Shown here: positions 7,574-15,232 of the stretch, piece after piece
How the letters are laid out: every line of letters begins with the position of its first letter
Numbering within the stretch: the stretch's first letter is position 1
Origin: Sulfobacillus benefaciens
GTDB lineage: Bacteria > Bacillota > Sulfobacillia > Sulfobacillales > Sulfobacillaceae
Reading direction: 5' to 3'
NCBI GenBank assembly: GCA_003023725.1
Contig: PXYT01000035.1
Span: forward strand, 1 to 39,540
Length of the DNA stretch: 39,540 nucleotides
The notes under the pieces: generated by a model
Told to the model about the DNA's origin: nothing
Database searches by the model: none
What the model saw: only the letters and a program-made list of their open reading frames with translations
Translations under genes and position numbers: made by a program

Positions 7574-7663
7574 TCGTCCCGTCCTCCTTGGCCAAAGTGA
7601 ATGATCTATGATAGTGTCAGAGGCATAAGGATTCCAAGATGATTATCAATGAGGGTAGACAAC

Positions 7664-8587
7664 GTGCATACGCACTCACATCATCATAGCATGACCTTAT
7701 CCCGTTTGAAGTGGGCTTTAATTTTGACCATTGCCATCTTTGTCGTCGAATTTCTGGGGGCTTTGGTAAGCGGAAGTCTATCCGTATTGTCCAACGCCGT
7801 GCATCTTCTGAGCGATGTCGGAGCAATGGGACTCGCCTATTATGCAGCCCGGGTCGAAACGAATCCTCCCACTTTGCAACTCAGTTATGGTTATGCCCGC
7901 AGCAGCATCTTAGCTTCTCTCATTAACAGTCTGATTCTGGCGCTTTTGGCCCTCGGGCTTATTGTCGCCGGGTTGTACCGGCTCCTGCGTCCCGCGCCTC
8001 TCATGGCAACATCCCTGATCTGGCTGGGGTTGCTGGCGCTTCTCTTTAACATCTTGGTTACCGGCCTGTTGGCCGGAGGCCAATCCCGGGACCTTAACAT
8101 CCGCACCATGTTTTGGCATGCCGCCGGTGACGCCATTGGCTCCCTGAGCGTAGCATTGTCCGGTCTTCTGATCATCTGGACCCATTGGAGCGGATTCGAC
8201 GCATTGGCCGGAATTGCCATTGGCATCACCTTGCTGATCGCCGCACTGCGCATAATCCGCCGCAGCGTGAATATCCTGATGGAGGGAACGCCCCCCGAAA
8301 TCGAACCTGCGGCAATCGAAGACGCGCTTTTGGCCCTTTCAGGTGTTCATGAGGTACACCACCTCCATATTTGGGCCTTGGGCTCCAACTATAATCTGCT
8401 TTCGGCCCATATTCTCATTGACGACGTTTCACTTCATGAAGGCCAAGAGACTCTCGCGGCCATAGCCCGGCACCTGCAGCATCATTTTCCGATCCACCAC
8501 GTGACTATTCAATTGGAAACCGATCACCACGACGACGTCACGGAAGACTGTCATCCTTTTTCTCCCGGAACTCCGCCACAAACCTAG
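7664..8587 (+). CDS. Cation diffusion facilitator (CDF) metal exporter
   Basis: A 307-residue membrane protein with six predicted helices. The metal site residues of zinc-type CDFs are visible: HLLSD in TM2 (NAVHLLSDVGAMG) and HAAGD in TM5 (FWHAAGDAIGSLS). The cytoplasmic C-terminal domain has VHEVHHLHIWALGS, the usual ferredoxin-like dimer domain. The N-terminus (HTHSHHHS) and C-terminus (DHHDDVTEDCH) are His/Asp-rich, typical of zinc or cobalt handling. CDF proteins exchange protons for divalent metals and protect against excess. I prefer the GTG at 7664 because GAGGG lies eight bases upstream and the protein then starts with the His-rich tail; an ATG at 7649 would add five residues. An MntR-like regulator follows 58 bases downstream. 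Confidence 0.92.
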   Translation: MHTHSHHHSMTLSRLKWALILTIAIFVVEFLGALVSGSLSVLSNAVHLLSDVGAMGLAYYAARVETNPPTLQLSYGYARSSILASLINSLILALLALGLIVAGLYRLLRPAPLMATSLIWLGLLALLFNILVTGLLAGGQSRDLNIRTMFWHAAGDAIGSLSVALSGLLIIWTHWSGFDALAGIAIGITLLIAALRIIRRSVNILMEGTPPEIEPAAIEDALLALSGVHEVHHLHIWALGSNYNLLSAHILIDDVSLHEGQETLAAIARHLQHHFPIHHVTIQLETDHHDDVTEDCHPFSPGTPPQT

Positions 8588-8645
8588 CACACATTCCCAC
8601 AATGCGCATAACGTTAGAATAAAAAGGAGAAAGGGTGAGGGAGGC

Positions 8646-9071
8646 GTGTCCACTCCCAGCCAGGAGGACTATTTAGAAGCCATTTGGCGGATCACCCAGC
8701 AAAAGGGGTACGTCCGGGTTTCGGATATTGCGGAGTGCCTCCATATCAGCCAGGCGTCCGTCAGCAAAATGATTCGAAAATTGAAAGAAGAGGGCTGGCT
8801 AGAAGTTGAGCGGTACCGCGGACTGGCTTTGACATCCAAAGGGAACGCCAAAGGGAAACTGTTGTTAGCCCGGCACCAAATTCTCGAACGGTTTCTGAGC
8901 CATCTCTCCGTCACCGACCCTCAAGTCGTTCACCACGACGTGGAAGGTATTGAGCACCATTTTAGCGCCGAAACCTTGGAAAAACTGGCGGCTTTAGTAA
9001 CGTTCATTGACCGGGAGCCAAAATGGTGGAAAAAATTTATTGCCCAGTTGCCCTCAATACCTAAAGCGTAG
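8646..9071 (+). CDS. mntR: MntR/DtxR-family metal-responsive repressor
   Basis: The 141-residue protein follows Bacillus MntR closely: TPSQEDYLEAI at the N-terminus, a winged helix (ARVSDIAE-like VRVSDIAECLHISQASVSKMIRKL), KYRGL-like ERYRGLALTSKG, and the metal-binding dimer domain. The Mn ligands are all present: Asp8, Glu11, His77, Glu100, Glu103 and His104 (equivalent to D8, E11, H77, E99, E102, H103). It has the short MntR form without an SH3 domain. The start is a GTG after GAGGGAGG. It lies directly behind the CDF exporter on the same strand, so it may control that gene or a distant Mn importer. Whether it senses Mn rather than Fe is family knowledge, not shown here. Confidence 0.88.
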   Translation: MSTPSQEDYLEAIWRITQQKGYVRVSDIAECLHISQASVSKMIRKLKEEGWLEVERYRGLALTSKGNAKGKLLLARHQILERFLSHLSVTDPQVVHHDVEGIEHHFSAETLEKLAALVTFIDREPKWWKKFIAQLPSIPKA

Positions 9072-9380
9072 CAACACCCGCCTCTGATAAGATGTTTGAT
9101 GAAAGTAAATCCATATACTGTCCCATGTACTCTCTATACGCTGAGAGTCAGCCACCCCGGCTTAAACCCCCGGCAAGCCTCCCTTCTGCGAAGGTCAATG
9201 AGGGCAGATGCCCGAGCTTTTCGCTAAGCTTTGGCCTTTAGGCAACGGTTGAGGTGCCTGAGCCAAGCGGGAGTTCCGGGGTGATTTGGCTCGGTTTCGT
9301 TATGGCACACCGGGGAATGGATCTGCCGTTTCCCGCTCTGTGGCGTTCCGTAAAGGCCAGCTTGGGATAGTGTCAACCGT
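9072..9380. other. Intergenic region without a convincing gene
   Basis: No ORF with a ribosome site was found. GC-rich imperfect hairpins occur (for example CCCCGG/CCGG around 9155-9175), and ORFs crossing the region on both strands have unnatural compositions. Confidence 0.4.
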
Positions 9381-9690
9381 GCGCAATGAAAGTCCTCGCA
9401 CATTGTGCAAGGAGGAAGCGACATTACGGAACAGAGGCAAAAGAAGATTTCACACGGAACGTCACCAGCCCTCGGAAGGGGGAAAAGGCGAACCGAACAT
9501 TCTCGGCCGGTCGAAAGAGGCGTCAAGCGATTAAAGGATCGAAGTCTTTTGGCGAGCCTGCCACCTGCTCCAACGGGGCGACGAGTGGCAGCATACTCAA
9601 AAACCGGTGACCCGGTACACCACCAAAGCAGTCACGGCGGCTACGGCTCCGCTCTGAAGGCCGGAGTGCCCGCCAATTTATGATAGATAC
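9381..9690 (+). ncRNA. Possible group II intron 5' fragment (domain I-like)
   Basis: At 9381 the sequence reads GTGCGCAATGAAAGTCC, which resembles the GUGYG 5' end of bacterial group II introns. TGCGCAATG then pairs with CATTGTGCA (9 pairs, one G-U), and a purine-rich AAGGAGGAAGCG tract and several short GC hairpins follow (AGCCCTCGGAAGGGGG). I see no domain V and no reverse-transcriptase ORF nearby, so at best this is a truncated remnant ending before the gene at 9712. This is resemblance from memory; a covariance-model search would decide. Confidence 0.3.
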
Positions 9691-9711
9691 AATGCAGGAG
9701 GCGGCAAGGGA

Positions 9712-10686
9712 ATGATTTCTCGCTCCAAACGGCACCGGTCTGCTCCCAATCTTCCATGGGCAGCCGCCGTCATCGTGATATTGCTCATCTTATCAGCCTG
9801 GGTTAACCAGATTTTCACGCACGCATCACCCGCTCCCCAGACAACGACAACCAAATCCAGCGGCAATTCTGCTCCCTGGTATTTGGTCGAACCGGGGTCC
9901 TCTGCGACCCCGTCTTTGCCGTTTAAAATTGGCGAGTCCTCGGGGATTCTTTGGAATCTCAATACACACCAACTGTTGTGGCAGCTCCATCCTCATCAGC
10001 GAGGGCCTTTGGCCTCCACGACAAAATTAATGACGATTTATTTGATCTTGCACCACCTGCCATTGAACCGGGTCGTGACCGTCAGCCCCGAGGCCGCATC
10101 CACCACCGGATCGGACATCTACATGGCTGTCGGCGAACATTACACCGTCAGACAGCTTGTCTACGCTCTGATGCTTGCATCGGCCAACGACGCCGCAGTC
10201 GCCTTGGCCGAAAACATGTCCGGGACCCGTGCTCAATTCGTGGCGGCAATGAACCGCCAAGCCCGGAAATTCGACATGAACGGAACGCATTACGCTGACC
10301 CCGACGGCCTGTCGCCAAATTCCGTCGGAACGGCATGGGATCTCTCCATCATCGCCGAGCAAGACTTGCGTATTCCGTTGTTTCGCCGGATTGTCGACAC
10401 AAAAGTAACCAGCTTGCCTCACAACTCGGTGGTTCGCAATTTAAACAGCCTGCTCTTCTTAGACCCTTCGGTCATCGGCGTCAAAACCGGATGGACCACC
10501 CAGGCCGGTTTTAACCTGGTGTTCGCCGCCACCAGAAATGTCGATGGAAAACCGGTGACGTTATTGGGAGTTATTCTCCATGGACAGCACGGATTTCCCC
10601 CGGAAAACCAAGATGCCGAAAAAATTCTCAACTGGGGGTTTCACCAAGTAGCTCTTAAAATGAACCGGCTCAGCCAGATGCACTAG
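9712..10686 (+). CDS. D-alanyl-D-alanine carboxypeptidase (peptidase S11)
   Basis: The 324-residue protein has one N-terminal membrane segment (AAVIVILLILSAWVNQIF, about 17-34), a Ser/Thr-rich spacer, then a low-molecular-mass penicillin-binding domain. The three active-site motifs are present in order: SxxK as STTK (PLASTTKLMTIYL), SxN as SAN (LMLASANDAAVALAE), and KTG (VIGVKTGWTTQAGFN). The enzyme removes the terminal D-Ala of peptidoglycan stem peptides outside the membrane. The length is shorter than PBP5-type proteins, and the C-terminal beta domain and amphipathic anchor are missing, so anchoring is N-terminal, as in DacF/PBP-related proteins. AGGAGG with further AAGGGA precedes the ATG. 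It stands alone between the intron-like region and a convergent esterase. Confidence 0.92.
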   Translation: MISRSKRHRSAPNLPWAAAVIVILLILSAWVNQIFTHASPAPQTTTTKSSGNSAPWYLVEPGSSATPSLPFKIGESSGILWNLNTHQLLWQLHPHQRGPLASTTKLMTIYLILHHLPLNRVVTVSPEAASTTGSDIYMAVGEHYTVRQLVYALMLASANDAAVALAENMSGTRAQFVAAMNRQARKFDMNGTHYADPDGLSPNSVGTAWDLSIIAEQDLRIPLFRRIVDTKVTSLPHNSVVRNLNSLLFLDPSVIGVKTGWTTQAGFNLVFAATRNVDGKPVTLLGVILHGQHGFPPENQDAEKILNWGFHQVALKMNRLSQMH

Positions 10687-10827
10687 GATTGCCTCACTAA
10701 GCCCGACAGCCCCGCAAGCTTGAGGCGGTGTTCTAATCAGCCTTTCCCGGTCTGTGCGTCCTTCCGTCCCGAAAGCACTCCAAGACCGGGCCTTGGGGCT
10801 TATGTCCCAAATCCGGCCCAGGGGAGA

Positions 10828-11460
10828 TCATACTCCAAATTGCTTCAGCCACGACACAGCATCGGACAATTCGTCCTCCACAACCTCATGACCCATCTCA
10901 TAGGAATGGAAATCGACGGCAAGGCCTTCTTCCAGCAGCCTTTGCCGTCCCTTTTCCGCCTCCACGTACGGCAAGACAGTGTCCTGACTACCGTGTCCCC
11001 AGAAAACCGGCACTTTTTGCCAGGTGGAGGCACTCTGTGGCAAATTGGGCAAATATCCGCTAAGCACCAGAATTCCCGCTGCCTGCACCTGGGGTTCGAA
11101 TAGTCCCAGCGCGAGAGCCATCGCGGCTCCCTGACTAAACCCGCCGATGACAGTGGCGCGAGGAGAAACCCGCGGGAAACGGCTGGTCAGTTGCTCAAAC
11201 CATCCTCTCAAGGCAAGAAAGCTCCGGTCCATTTCGTCCCGGTCAGGCGAATGCACCGATTCCAAAGCATACCACCGGAACCCCGCCCCTTGGGGGAATG
11301 GTGCCCGAATTGACACCATAGCCCACTTCGGATCGATATAGGGCCTTAAAGCCATTAAATCTTTCTCGTCGGATCCAAATCCGTGCAACAAAACCAGCAA
11401 CGGATGTTCCTGACCCTCAAGCACAGAGGGTGAGGACAAAAAAACCAGTTCGTCGTTCAT
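10828..11460 (-). CDS. Alpha/beta-hydrolase, carboxylesterase/phospholipase family (YpfH-like)
   Basis: The 210-residue protein has the whole small serine-esterase fold: oxyanion segment LLVLLHGFGSDEKD near residues 22-35, the nucleophile elbow GGFSQGAAMALALG, acid residue in WGHGSQDTVLPY, and catalytic His in YEMGHEVVEDEL. It belongs to the phospholipase/carboxylesterase group (acyl-protein thioesterase-like, PF02230) that cleaves short acyl or thioester substrates in the cytoplasm; no signal peptide is present. GAGGGGGA stands just before the ATG at 11460. It is upstream of nothing on its strand and follows the DUF420 gene by about 70 bases, so the two may be cotranscribed. Confidence 0.9.
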   Translation of the reverse strand: MNDELVFLSSPSVLEGQEHPLLVLLHGFGSDEKDLMALRPYIDPKWAMVSIRAPFPQGAGFRWYALESVHSPDRDEMDRSFLALRGWFEQLTSRFPRVSPRATVIGGFSQGAAMALALGLFEPQVQAAGILVLSGYLPNLPQSASTWQKVPVFWGHGSQDTVLPYVEAEKGRQRLLEEGLAVDFHSYEMGHEVVEDELSDAVSWLKQFGV

Positions 11461-11534
11461 TCAATCCCCCTCGTTCTTGATTCCCGCTGGTATTCCAGAA
11501 CAGTGCATGGTTTTCCGGTTATTTTCCTGCCGCA

Positions 11535-12005
11535 TTAACGCTGTCCCGTCAAAATTTGTATCAGGTTGCCCGTGGTTGGGCCCGGAGGAAATATCACAAA
11601 TAAGAGGAGAAATACCCCTAATCCTGTGGCCGCCGCGACAAACCAAAAGGTTGCGGTCCAGGGGGCAATTTTCCGGTGCTGGTTGAACCGCCCTTTTAAG
11701 GCCCTGCGCAACGTGATAACGCCCATAATTGCGGCCGCGGTGGCCAGCAACACATGAATCTGTAAAAAGGCCTGATAAGGCGCTTTATATTTTTTGGGTC
11801 CTCCAAAATACGTATCGCCGATGACAAGAGTGGATAAAAGATAACTGACAAAAAAAGCCGCTCCCAGAGAAACACCCGTCAACATGAATTTACGGTGGAT
11901 ATCGATGCGTTTGTGCCGGATAAAATACCATCCGCAAGCGACAACCACCGCACTCGCAATCATTAAAACCTCATTAACTAGACCCCAATATCCAGCAATC
12001 CCCAT
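11535..12005 (-). CDS. DUF420 membrane protein (CtaM/YozB-like)
   Basis: The 156-residue integral membrane protein has about five helices. DUF420 features are present: GWYFIRHKRIDIHRKFMLTGVSLGAAFFVSYL, FLQIHVLLATAAAIMGVITLRRALKGRFNQHRKIAPWT, and a final hydrophobic helix. Conserved histidines occur in RHKRIDIHR, QIHV and QHRK. Members of this family in Bacillus and Staphylococcus (YozB/CtaM) are needed to make heme A-containing terminal oxidases. I set the start at the ATG at 12005, ten bases after AAAGGCGG; a GTG at 12047 adds fourteen polar residues without a ribosome site. No oxidase gene is in the window, so the role is by family only. Confidence 0.8.
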   Translation of the reverse strand: MGIAGYWGLVNEVLMIASAVVVACGWYFIRHKRIDIHRKFMLTGVSLGAAFFVSYLLSTLVIGDTYFGGPKKYKAPYQAFLQIHVLLATAAAIMGVITLRRALKGRFNQHRKIAPWTATFWFVAAATGLGVFLLLFVIFPPGPTTGNLIQILTGQR

Positions 12006-12130
12006 TGTTCGGTTTCCGCCTTTCCGTTGAAAATTTGTCATGTTCACGAATCCCGGACTTCTTCCCTCATTCTTTTGAGAGATCCCCTTCGCTTTTGTGA
12101 AGTTTTAAAAAACGATAGACCCCTTATCCT

Positions 12131-12150
12131 TCATAATAGTCCTATTATGA
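12131..12150. promoter_or_regulatory. Perfect palindrome, candidate operator
   Basis: TCATAATAG (12131-12139) and CTATTATGA (12142-12150) are exact reverse complements with two bases between. It lies 125 bases upstream of the DUF420 start. The AT-rich TCATAAT half-sites recall Fur/PerR/Zur boxes but do not match any of them exactly. Confidence 0.45.
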
Positions 12151-12265
12151 CACGATTTTGAACTAGCGTATCGTTCGACTTTCACGAAAATCAATCCTAT
12201 TCAGTGCCAGATGTGATGTCTTGAACTACGAAACAAAAAGTTCAAAAACAACCGCAAAATACTGT

Positions 12266-12287
12266 GGCACCGGGGGATCCCGGTGCC
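12266..12287 (-). terminator. GC-rich hairpin downstream of the chemotaxis operon, possible terminator
   Basis: GGCACCGGG (12266-12274) and CCCGGTGCC (12279-12287) form a perfect 9-bp stem with a four-base loop. On the minus strand it is followed by ACAGTATTTTG, a weak T-tract. It is 173 bases past the cheR stop. Confidence 0.45.
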
Positions 12288-12459
12288 GACAATCCTTTCC
12301 CGCAATAGAGACAGGCGCATCTCTTGTCCTGGTTCCGCCACGGTGTCACGCTATGTCACGCTCTTCTTTTAAGACGTTGTGACCATTTAGCGCATCATTC
12401 GAGACTTGTCCCCTTTCCCCTTTTAATCCGCCGAATCTGAAGGACAAAAAATCCATCCG

Positions 12460-13203
12460 TCAGGCGTGGCGTTGAAACAGTGCCGGAGCCACCGCCTTGA
12501 GGCCAAATTGCGGGGCGTCAAGTAAGGTTTCCGTAGCCCCAATAAACAAAAACCCCCCGATTTTGATGGCATTCACCAAATTTTCCAGAACCCGGTGGCG
12601 TGCTTCATGAGAAAAATAGATCAAAACATAGCGGCTCATGACCACATCAAAACTCCGCACCGGGGGTTTTTCCGCCAGCAAATCGTGGAGTTCCCAATGA
12701 ATCGCATTGTGCGCCGCCGCACTGAGCGACCAGGTGCCATCTTCTTCCCACCGCCACATGTCGCGGTAGGGATCCAATAACGGGCTGAAGCTCTCTTTGG
12801 GAAAGCGTAACCGCCTGGCTTGCTGAAGTGTCACGACATCCGTATCCGTCGCCCAAATATCCCAAAAGTGCCCATGCAAGCGCTCCATCAGCCATAGGGA
12901 AGCCGGCTCGGCTCCCCACGAACATCCGGCAGACCAGGCTCTACCACTTGCCAGACCGCTAGCATGCAACTTCTGGGCCAACCGTTGCCAGTAGGGGGGA
13001 TCGCGGAAAAATTCGGTGACATGCACTGTCAGGAAATTTTTCAAGCGCGCCCCAAGTTCTGGGTCGCGGCGTAATCCGTCCACAAGTCCTGAGAGGTCGG
13101 TATATCCTTCCCGAAGCAAAAAACCCCACAATCTGCGTTCCACTTGATCGCGGCGATAATCTTCCAAAAACAAAAGACCTTCCTGGCTCAAATACTGCAC
13201 CAA
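12460..13203 (-). CDS. cheR: Chemotaxis protein methyltransferase CheR
   Basis: The 247-residue protein has the CheR layout: N-terminal helical domain (QVERRLWGFLLREGYTDLSGLVDGLRRDP), the signature LTVHVTEFFRDPPYWQRL, the SAM site WSAGCSWGAEPASLWLM (usually CSTGEEPYS), VVMSRYVLIYFS, and KIGGFLFIGATETL. It methylates glutamates of the chemoreceptor using S-adenosylmethionine. It is the last gene of the chemosensory operon, 28 bases after cheB. The start is uncertain: the GTG at 13203 has no ribosome site, and no ATG exists in frame between it and the cheB stop. Translation coupled to cheB, perhaps from a rare start, is possible. The family call itself is secure. Confidence 0.92.
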   Translation of the reverse strand: MVQYLSQEGLLFLEDYRRDQVERRLWGFLLREGYTDLSGLVDGLRRDPELGARLKNFLTVHVTEFFRDPPYWQRLAQKLHASGLASGRAWSAGCSWGAEPASLWLMERLHGHFWDIWATDTDVVTLQQARRLRFPKESFSPLLDPYRDMWRWEEDGTWSLSAAAHNAIHWELHDLLAEKPPVRSFDVVMSRYVLIYFSHEARHRVLENLVNAIKIGGFLFIGATETLLDAPQFGLKAVAPALFQRHA

Positions 13204-13231
13204 AGCGTGCCAATGAATATCGGAAAATCGA

Positions 13232-14239
13232 TTAGCCGTGATGAATCACCTCATTGAGCCAGCCTCCGATTTCATCGAGTCCCGCTACGAGATCGCCCGC
13301 TGTTTTGTTTAACGCGGCCTGTGGCATGCCCCAGACAACCGCTGTCGCCGGATCCTGAACCACGACTTGACCTCCTGCGTGATGACACTGATAAGCCGCT
13401 TCCGCGCCATCCTCGCCCATCCCCGTCAAAATCGTTAAGCACACCGCGTTGCCGAATGTCCGCACCGCGTCCAGTGCTGTGACGTCGATAGCGGGAATCA
13501 CACCATGAACCCGGGGTCCGGGCTCACTCCAGACCCCGCCTTCATTCAGGCGAAGATGATACCCGCCCCGCGCTAAGATAATCTGCTGCGGATCCCACCC
13601 CCAAGTCTCGGGAGCCAAGGGAGATTCTCTAACCGGCTGCCCGACGATTTGACTCAGCCGGGAGGCCAAAGATGCGGTAAAATTCGGGGGCATATGCTGG
13701 ACCAGCACCACCGGAACGGACCATGGCGCCTTGAAATGTCTCAAAACCTGGCCGATGGCCTTGGGCCCTCCGGTGGACGCTCCAATGACCACAGCTTTGG
13801 GCCGGGTTGCTCGAGTGGCCGATTTCCGGGGCACGGCATGGAGATTCTTCCCGTTAAAGGGACGGCGCAGCGCTTCATATTTTTCGATAATCTGAGTAAT
13901 AACATGATCAAGCGGTTCTTGCGGAGACGGTTTGCCGACAAAATCCGACGCGCCCGCTTCCAAAGCTCGCCAGGTCAGATCCTGGCCCCCCTGGGTCTGG
14001 GTGGAGACCATAATGACCGGACCGTTCCATAGAGCTCGCATCGCCCTAACAGTCTCGATTCCGTCCATATTCGGCATCAGCACGTCCATGGTGACGAGAT
14101 CGGGCAGCAACCGGGACAATTCCGCCACCGCCGCCTCACCGTTGGCGATACCCACAGCCTCCCAGCCCCGCCGCCGAAAACGGTCCTTGAGCACAAACCG
14201 CACGTAGGCCGAGTCATCGACGATCATAACAACCGGCAT
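13232..14239 (-). CDS. cheB: Chemotaxis response regulator, protein-glutamate methylesterase CheB
   Basis: The 335-residue protein is a receiver joined to a methylesterase. The receiver (1-120) has Asp8/Asp9, the phosphoacceptor Asp52 (TMDVLMPNMDG), Ser/Thr in MVSTQ and Lys in VGKPS. The catalytic triad of the esterase is visible as Ser155 (IGASTGGP), His182 (LVQHMPPNFTASL) and Asp277 (GMGEDGAE). Phosphorylated CheB removes methyl groups from receptor glutamates and so adapts the MCP. The start chosen is the ATG at 14239, ten bases after AAAGGAG; the ATG at 14248 would be almost touching that site. It sits between cheY and cheR in the operon. Confidence 0.95.
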   Translation of the reverse strand: MPVVMIVDDSAYVRFVLKDRFRRRGWEAVGIANGEAAVAELSRLLPDLVTMDVLMPNMDGIETVRAMRALWNGPVIMVSTQTQGGQDLTWRALEAGASDFVGKPSPQEPLDHVITQIIEKYEALRRPFNGKNLHAVPRKSATRATRPKAVVIGASTGGPKAIGQVLRHFKAPWSVPVVLVQHMPPNFTASLASRLSQIVGQPVRESPLAPETWGWDPQQIILARGGYHLRLNEGGVWSEPGPRVHGVIPAIDVTALDAVRTFGNAVCLTILTGMGEDGAEAAYQCHHAGGQVVVQDPATAVVWGMPQAALNKTAGDLVAGLDEIGGWLNEVIHHG

Positions 14240-14282
14240 AGAGCCCATGCTCCTTTATTTTCATGATGGAAAGAGCTTTTCT

Positions 14283-14636
14283 TTATGACAAAACTTTATT
14301 TAAGGATGCCAGGACGCGCTCAGGCTCATAAGGCTTGACAATGAAATCCCGGGCACCGTGTTGGATAGCCTGGATGACCATGGCTTGCTGGCCCAAAGCA
14401 GACACCATGATGACATTAGCCCCGGGATCCTCCGCCTTGATGGCCTTCAATGCATCAATGCCGCTCATTTCCGGCATAGTAATATCCATTAACACGCAAT
14501 CAGGGTGAAGGGCCCCATATTTTTCTACGGCTTCTTGACCGTTACCCGCTTCTTCCACCTCATAACCGTCTTGTGTCAGCAATTTCTTTAACCGCAAGCG
14601 CATGAATGCCGCGTCATCGACAATAAGTACCCTCAT
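14283..14636 (-). CDS. cheY: Single-domain response regulator CheY
   Basis: The 117-residue receiver domain has all key residues: Asp7 and Asp8, phosphoacceptor Asp51 (LMDITMPEMSG), Ser79 (MVSALGQ) and Lys101 (IVKPYEP). No output domain follows. CheY receives phosphate from CheA and acts on the motility apparatus, probably the flagellar switch (FliM) in Gram-positive relatives, although no flagellar gene is near. Its ATG overlaps the stop of the upstream cheC-like gene by four bases (ATGA), so translation is coupled. Confidence 0.95.
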   Translation of the reverse strand: MRVLIVDDAAFMRLRLKKLLTQDGYEVEEAGNGQEAVEKYGALHPDCVLMDITMPEMSGIDALKAIKAEDPGANVIMVSALGQQAMVIQAIQHGARDFIVKPYEPERVLASLNKVLS

Positions 14637-15217
14637 TGCCTTGGTCCTCCCCTCTGCCCGAAATCTTGATCAGACCGGAGGGGAACAATCAGAATTTCCC
14701 CGCTCAGAGCCTGGCCTGTCACCCGAAATATCGCTTCCGTAATTAACACCCGCTCGTTACGCGAAAACGACGGAAAGACCTCTTCCCTCCGTCCGTGCAA
14801 AACGTGGGGAATCGTCGGTTCAAAGGGGGTTTGAAAAAGATTGGCAAACACGTTCAGAAACGCTGTCCCCACCACGTTGCCAACCTCCGCGAAAGCCGAC
14901 AAACCCACATCATCCAAGGGCAATTCCATTTCCTCTCCCATCATCGCGGAAACCAGCCTCCGACAATGATCGGGCGAAAAAATCAGCATGATCTGCGCCG
15001 TTAACAACCCTTTGGCTCCTAAGTGCACGACACAATATTGAGGGTCATTACCTGCGTTAAACCGCTCCAGAACATCGCCCCAATTCTCCTCATTCACTGC
15101 CCTGTCTTCCATCATAAAATCCAGTCCGGTCATCTGGCTTAAGGCACGGCCGGCCTCATCCAGACCGGGTCCGCAAATTTTCCCCCAAATCGTCAGCACC
15201 TCATCAACTTGAGCCAT
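14633..15217 (-). CDS. CheC/CheX-family CheY-P phosphatase-like protein with one active site
   Basis: The 194-residue protein matches the CheC/FliY/CheX fold. The phosphatase consensus [DS]xxxExxN appears once, as Ser107-Glu111-Asn114 in LSAFAEVGNVVGTAFLNVFANLF. The position of the first site of two-site CheC proteins (normally EIGNIG-x-GNAATALS) reads KICGPGLDEAGRALSQM, so Glu and Asn are gone while the following ALSQ is kept. It therefore looks like a CheC in which only the second site survives. Such enzymes dephosphorylate CheY-P, and CheC also partners with CheD, which is not seen here. The stop overlaps the cheY start by four bases. Start ATG at 15217 follows GGGGAGGAA. Confidence 0.88.
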   Translation of the reverse strand: MAQVDEVLTIWGKICGPGLDEAGRALSQMTGLDFMMEDRAVNEENWGDVLERFNAGNDPQYCVVHLGAKGLLTAQIMLIFSPDHCRRLVSAMMGEEMELPLDDVGLSAFAEVGNVVGTAFLNVFANLFQTPFEPTIPHVLHGRREEVFPSFSRNERVLITEAIFRVTGQALSGEILIVPLRSDQDFGQRGGPRQ

Positions 15218-15232
15218 AAGTTCCTCCCCTAT

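Larger units (their letters stand above)
12006..12459. other. Intergenic region with palindrome and hairpin
   Basis: No gene is seen. The region contains a perfect 20-base palindrome (12131-12150) and a 9-bp hairpin (12266-12287), both listed separately. Confidence 0.6.

Noticed and set aside
9224-9683. Several 74-100-codon ORFs between mntR and the carboxypeptidase
   Set aside because: No frame has a ribosome site with plausible composition; the RNA-like reading of 9381-9690 is preferred.
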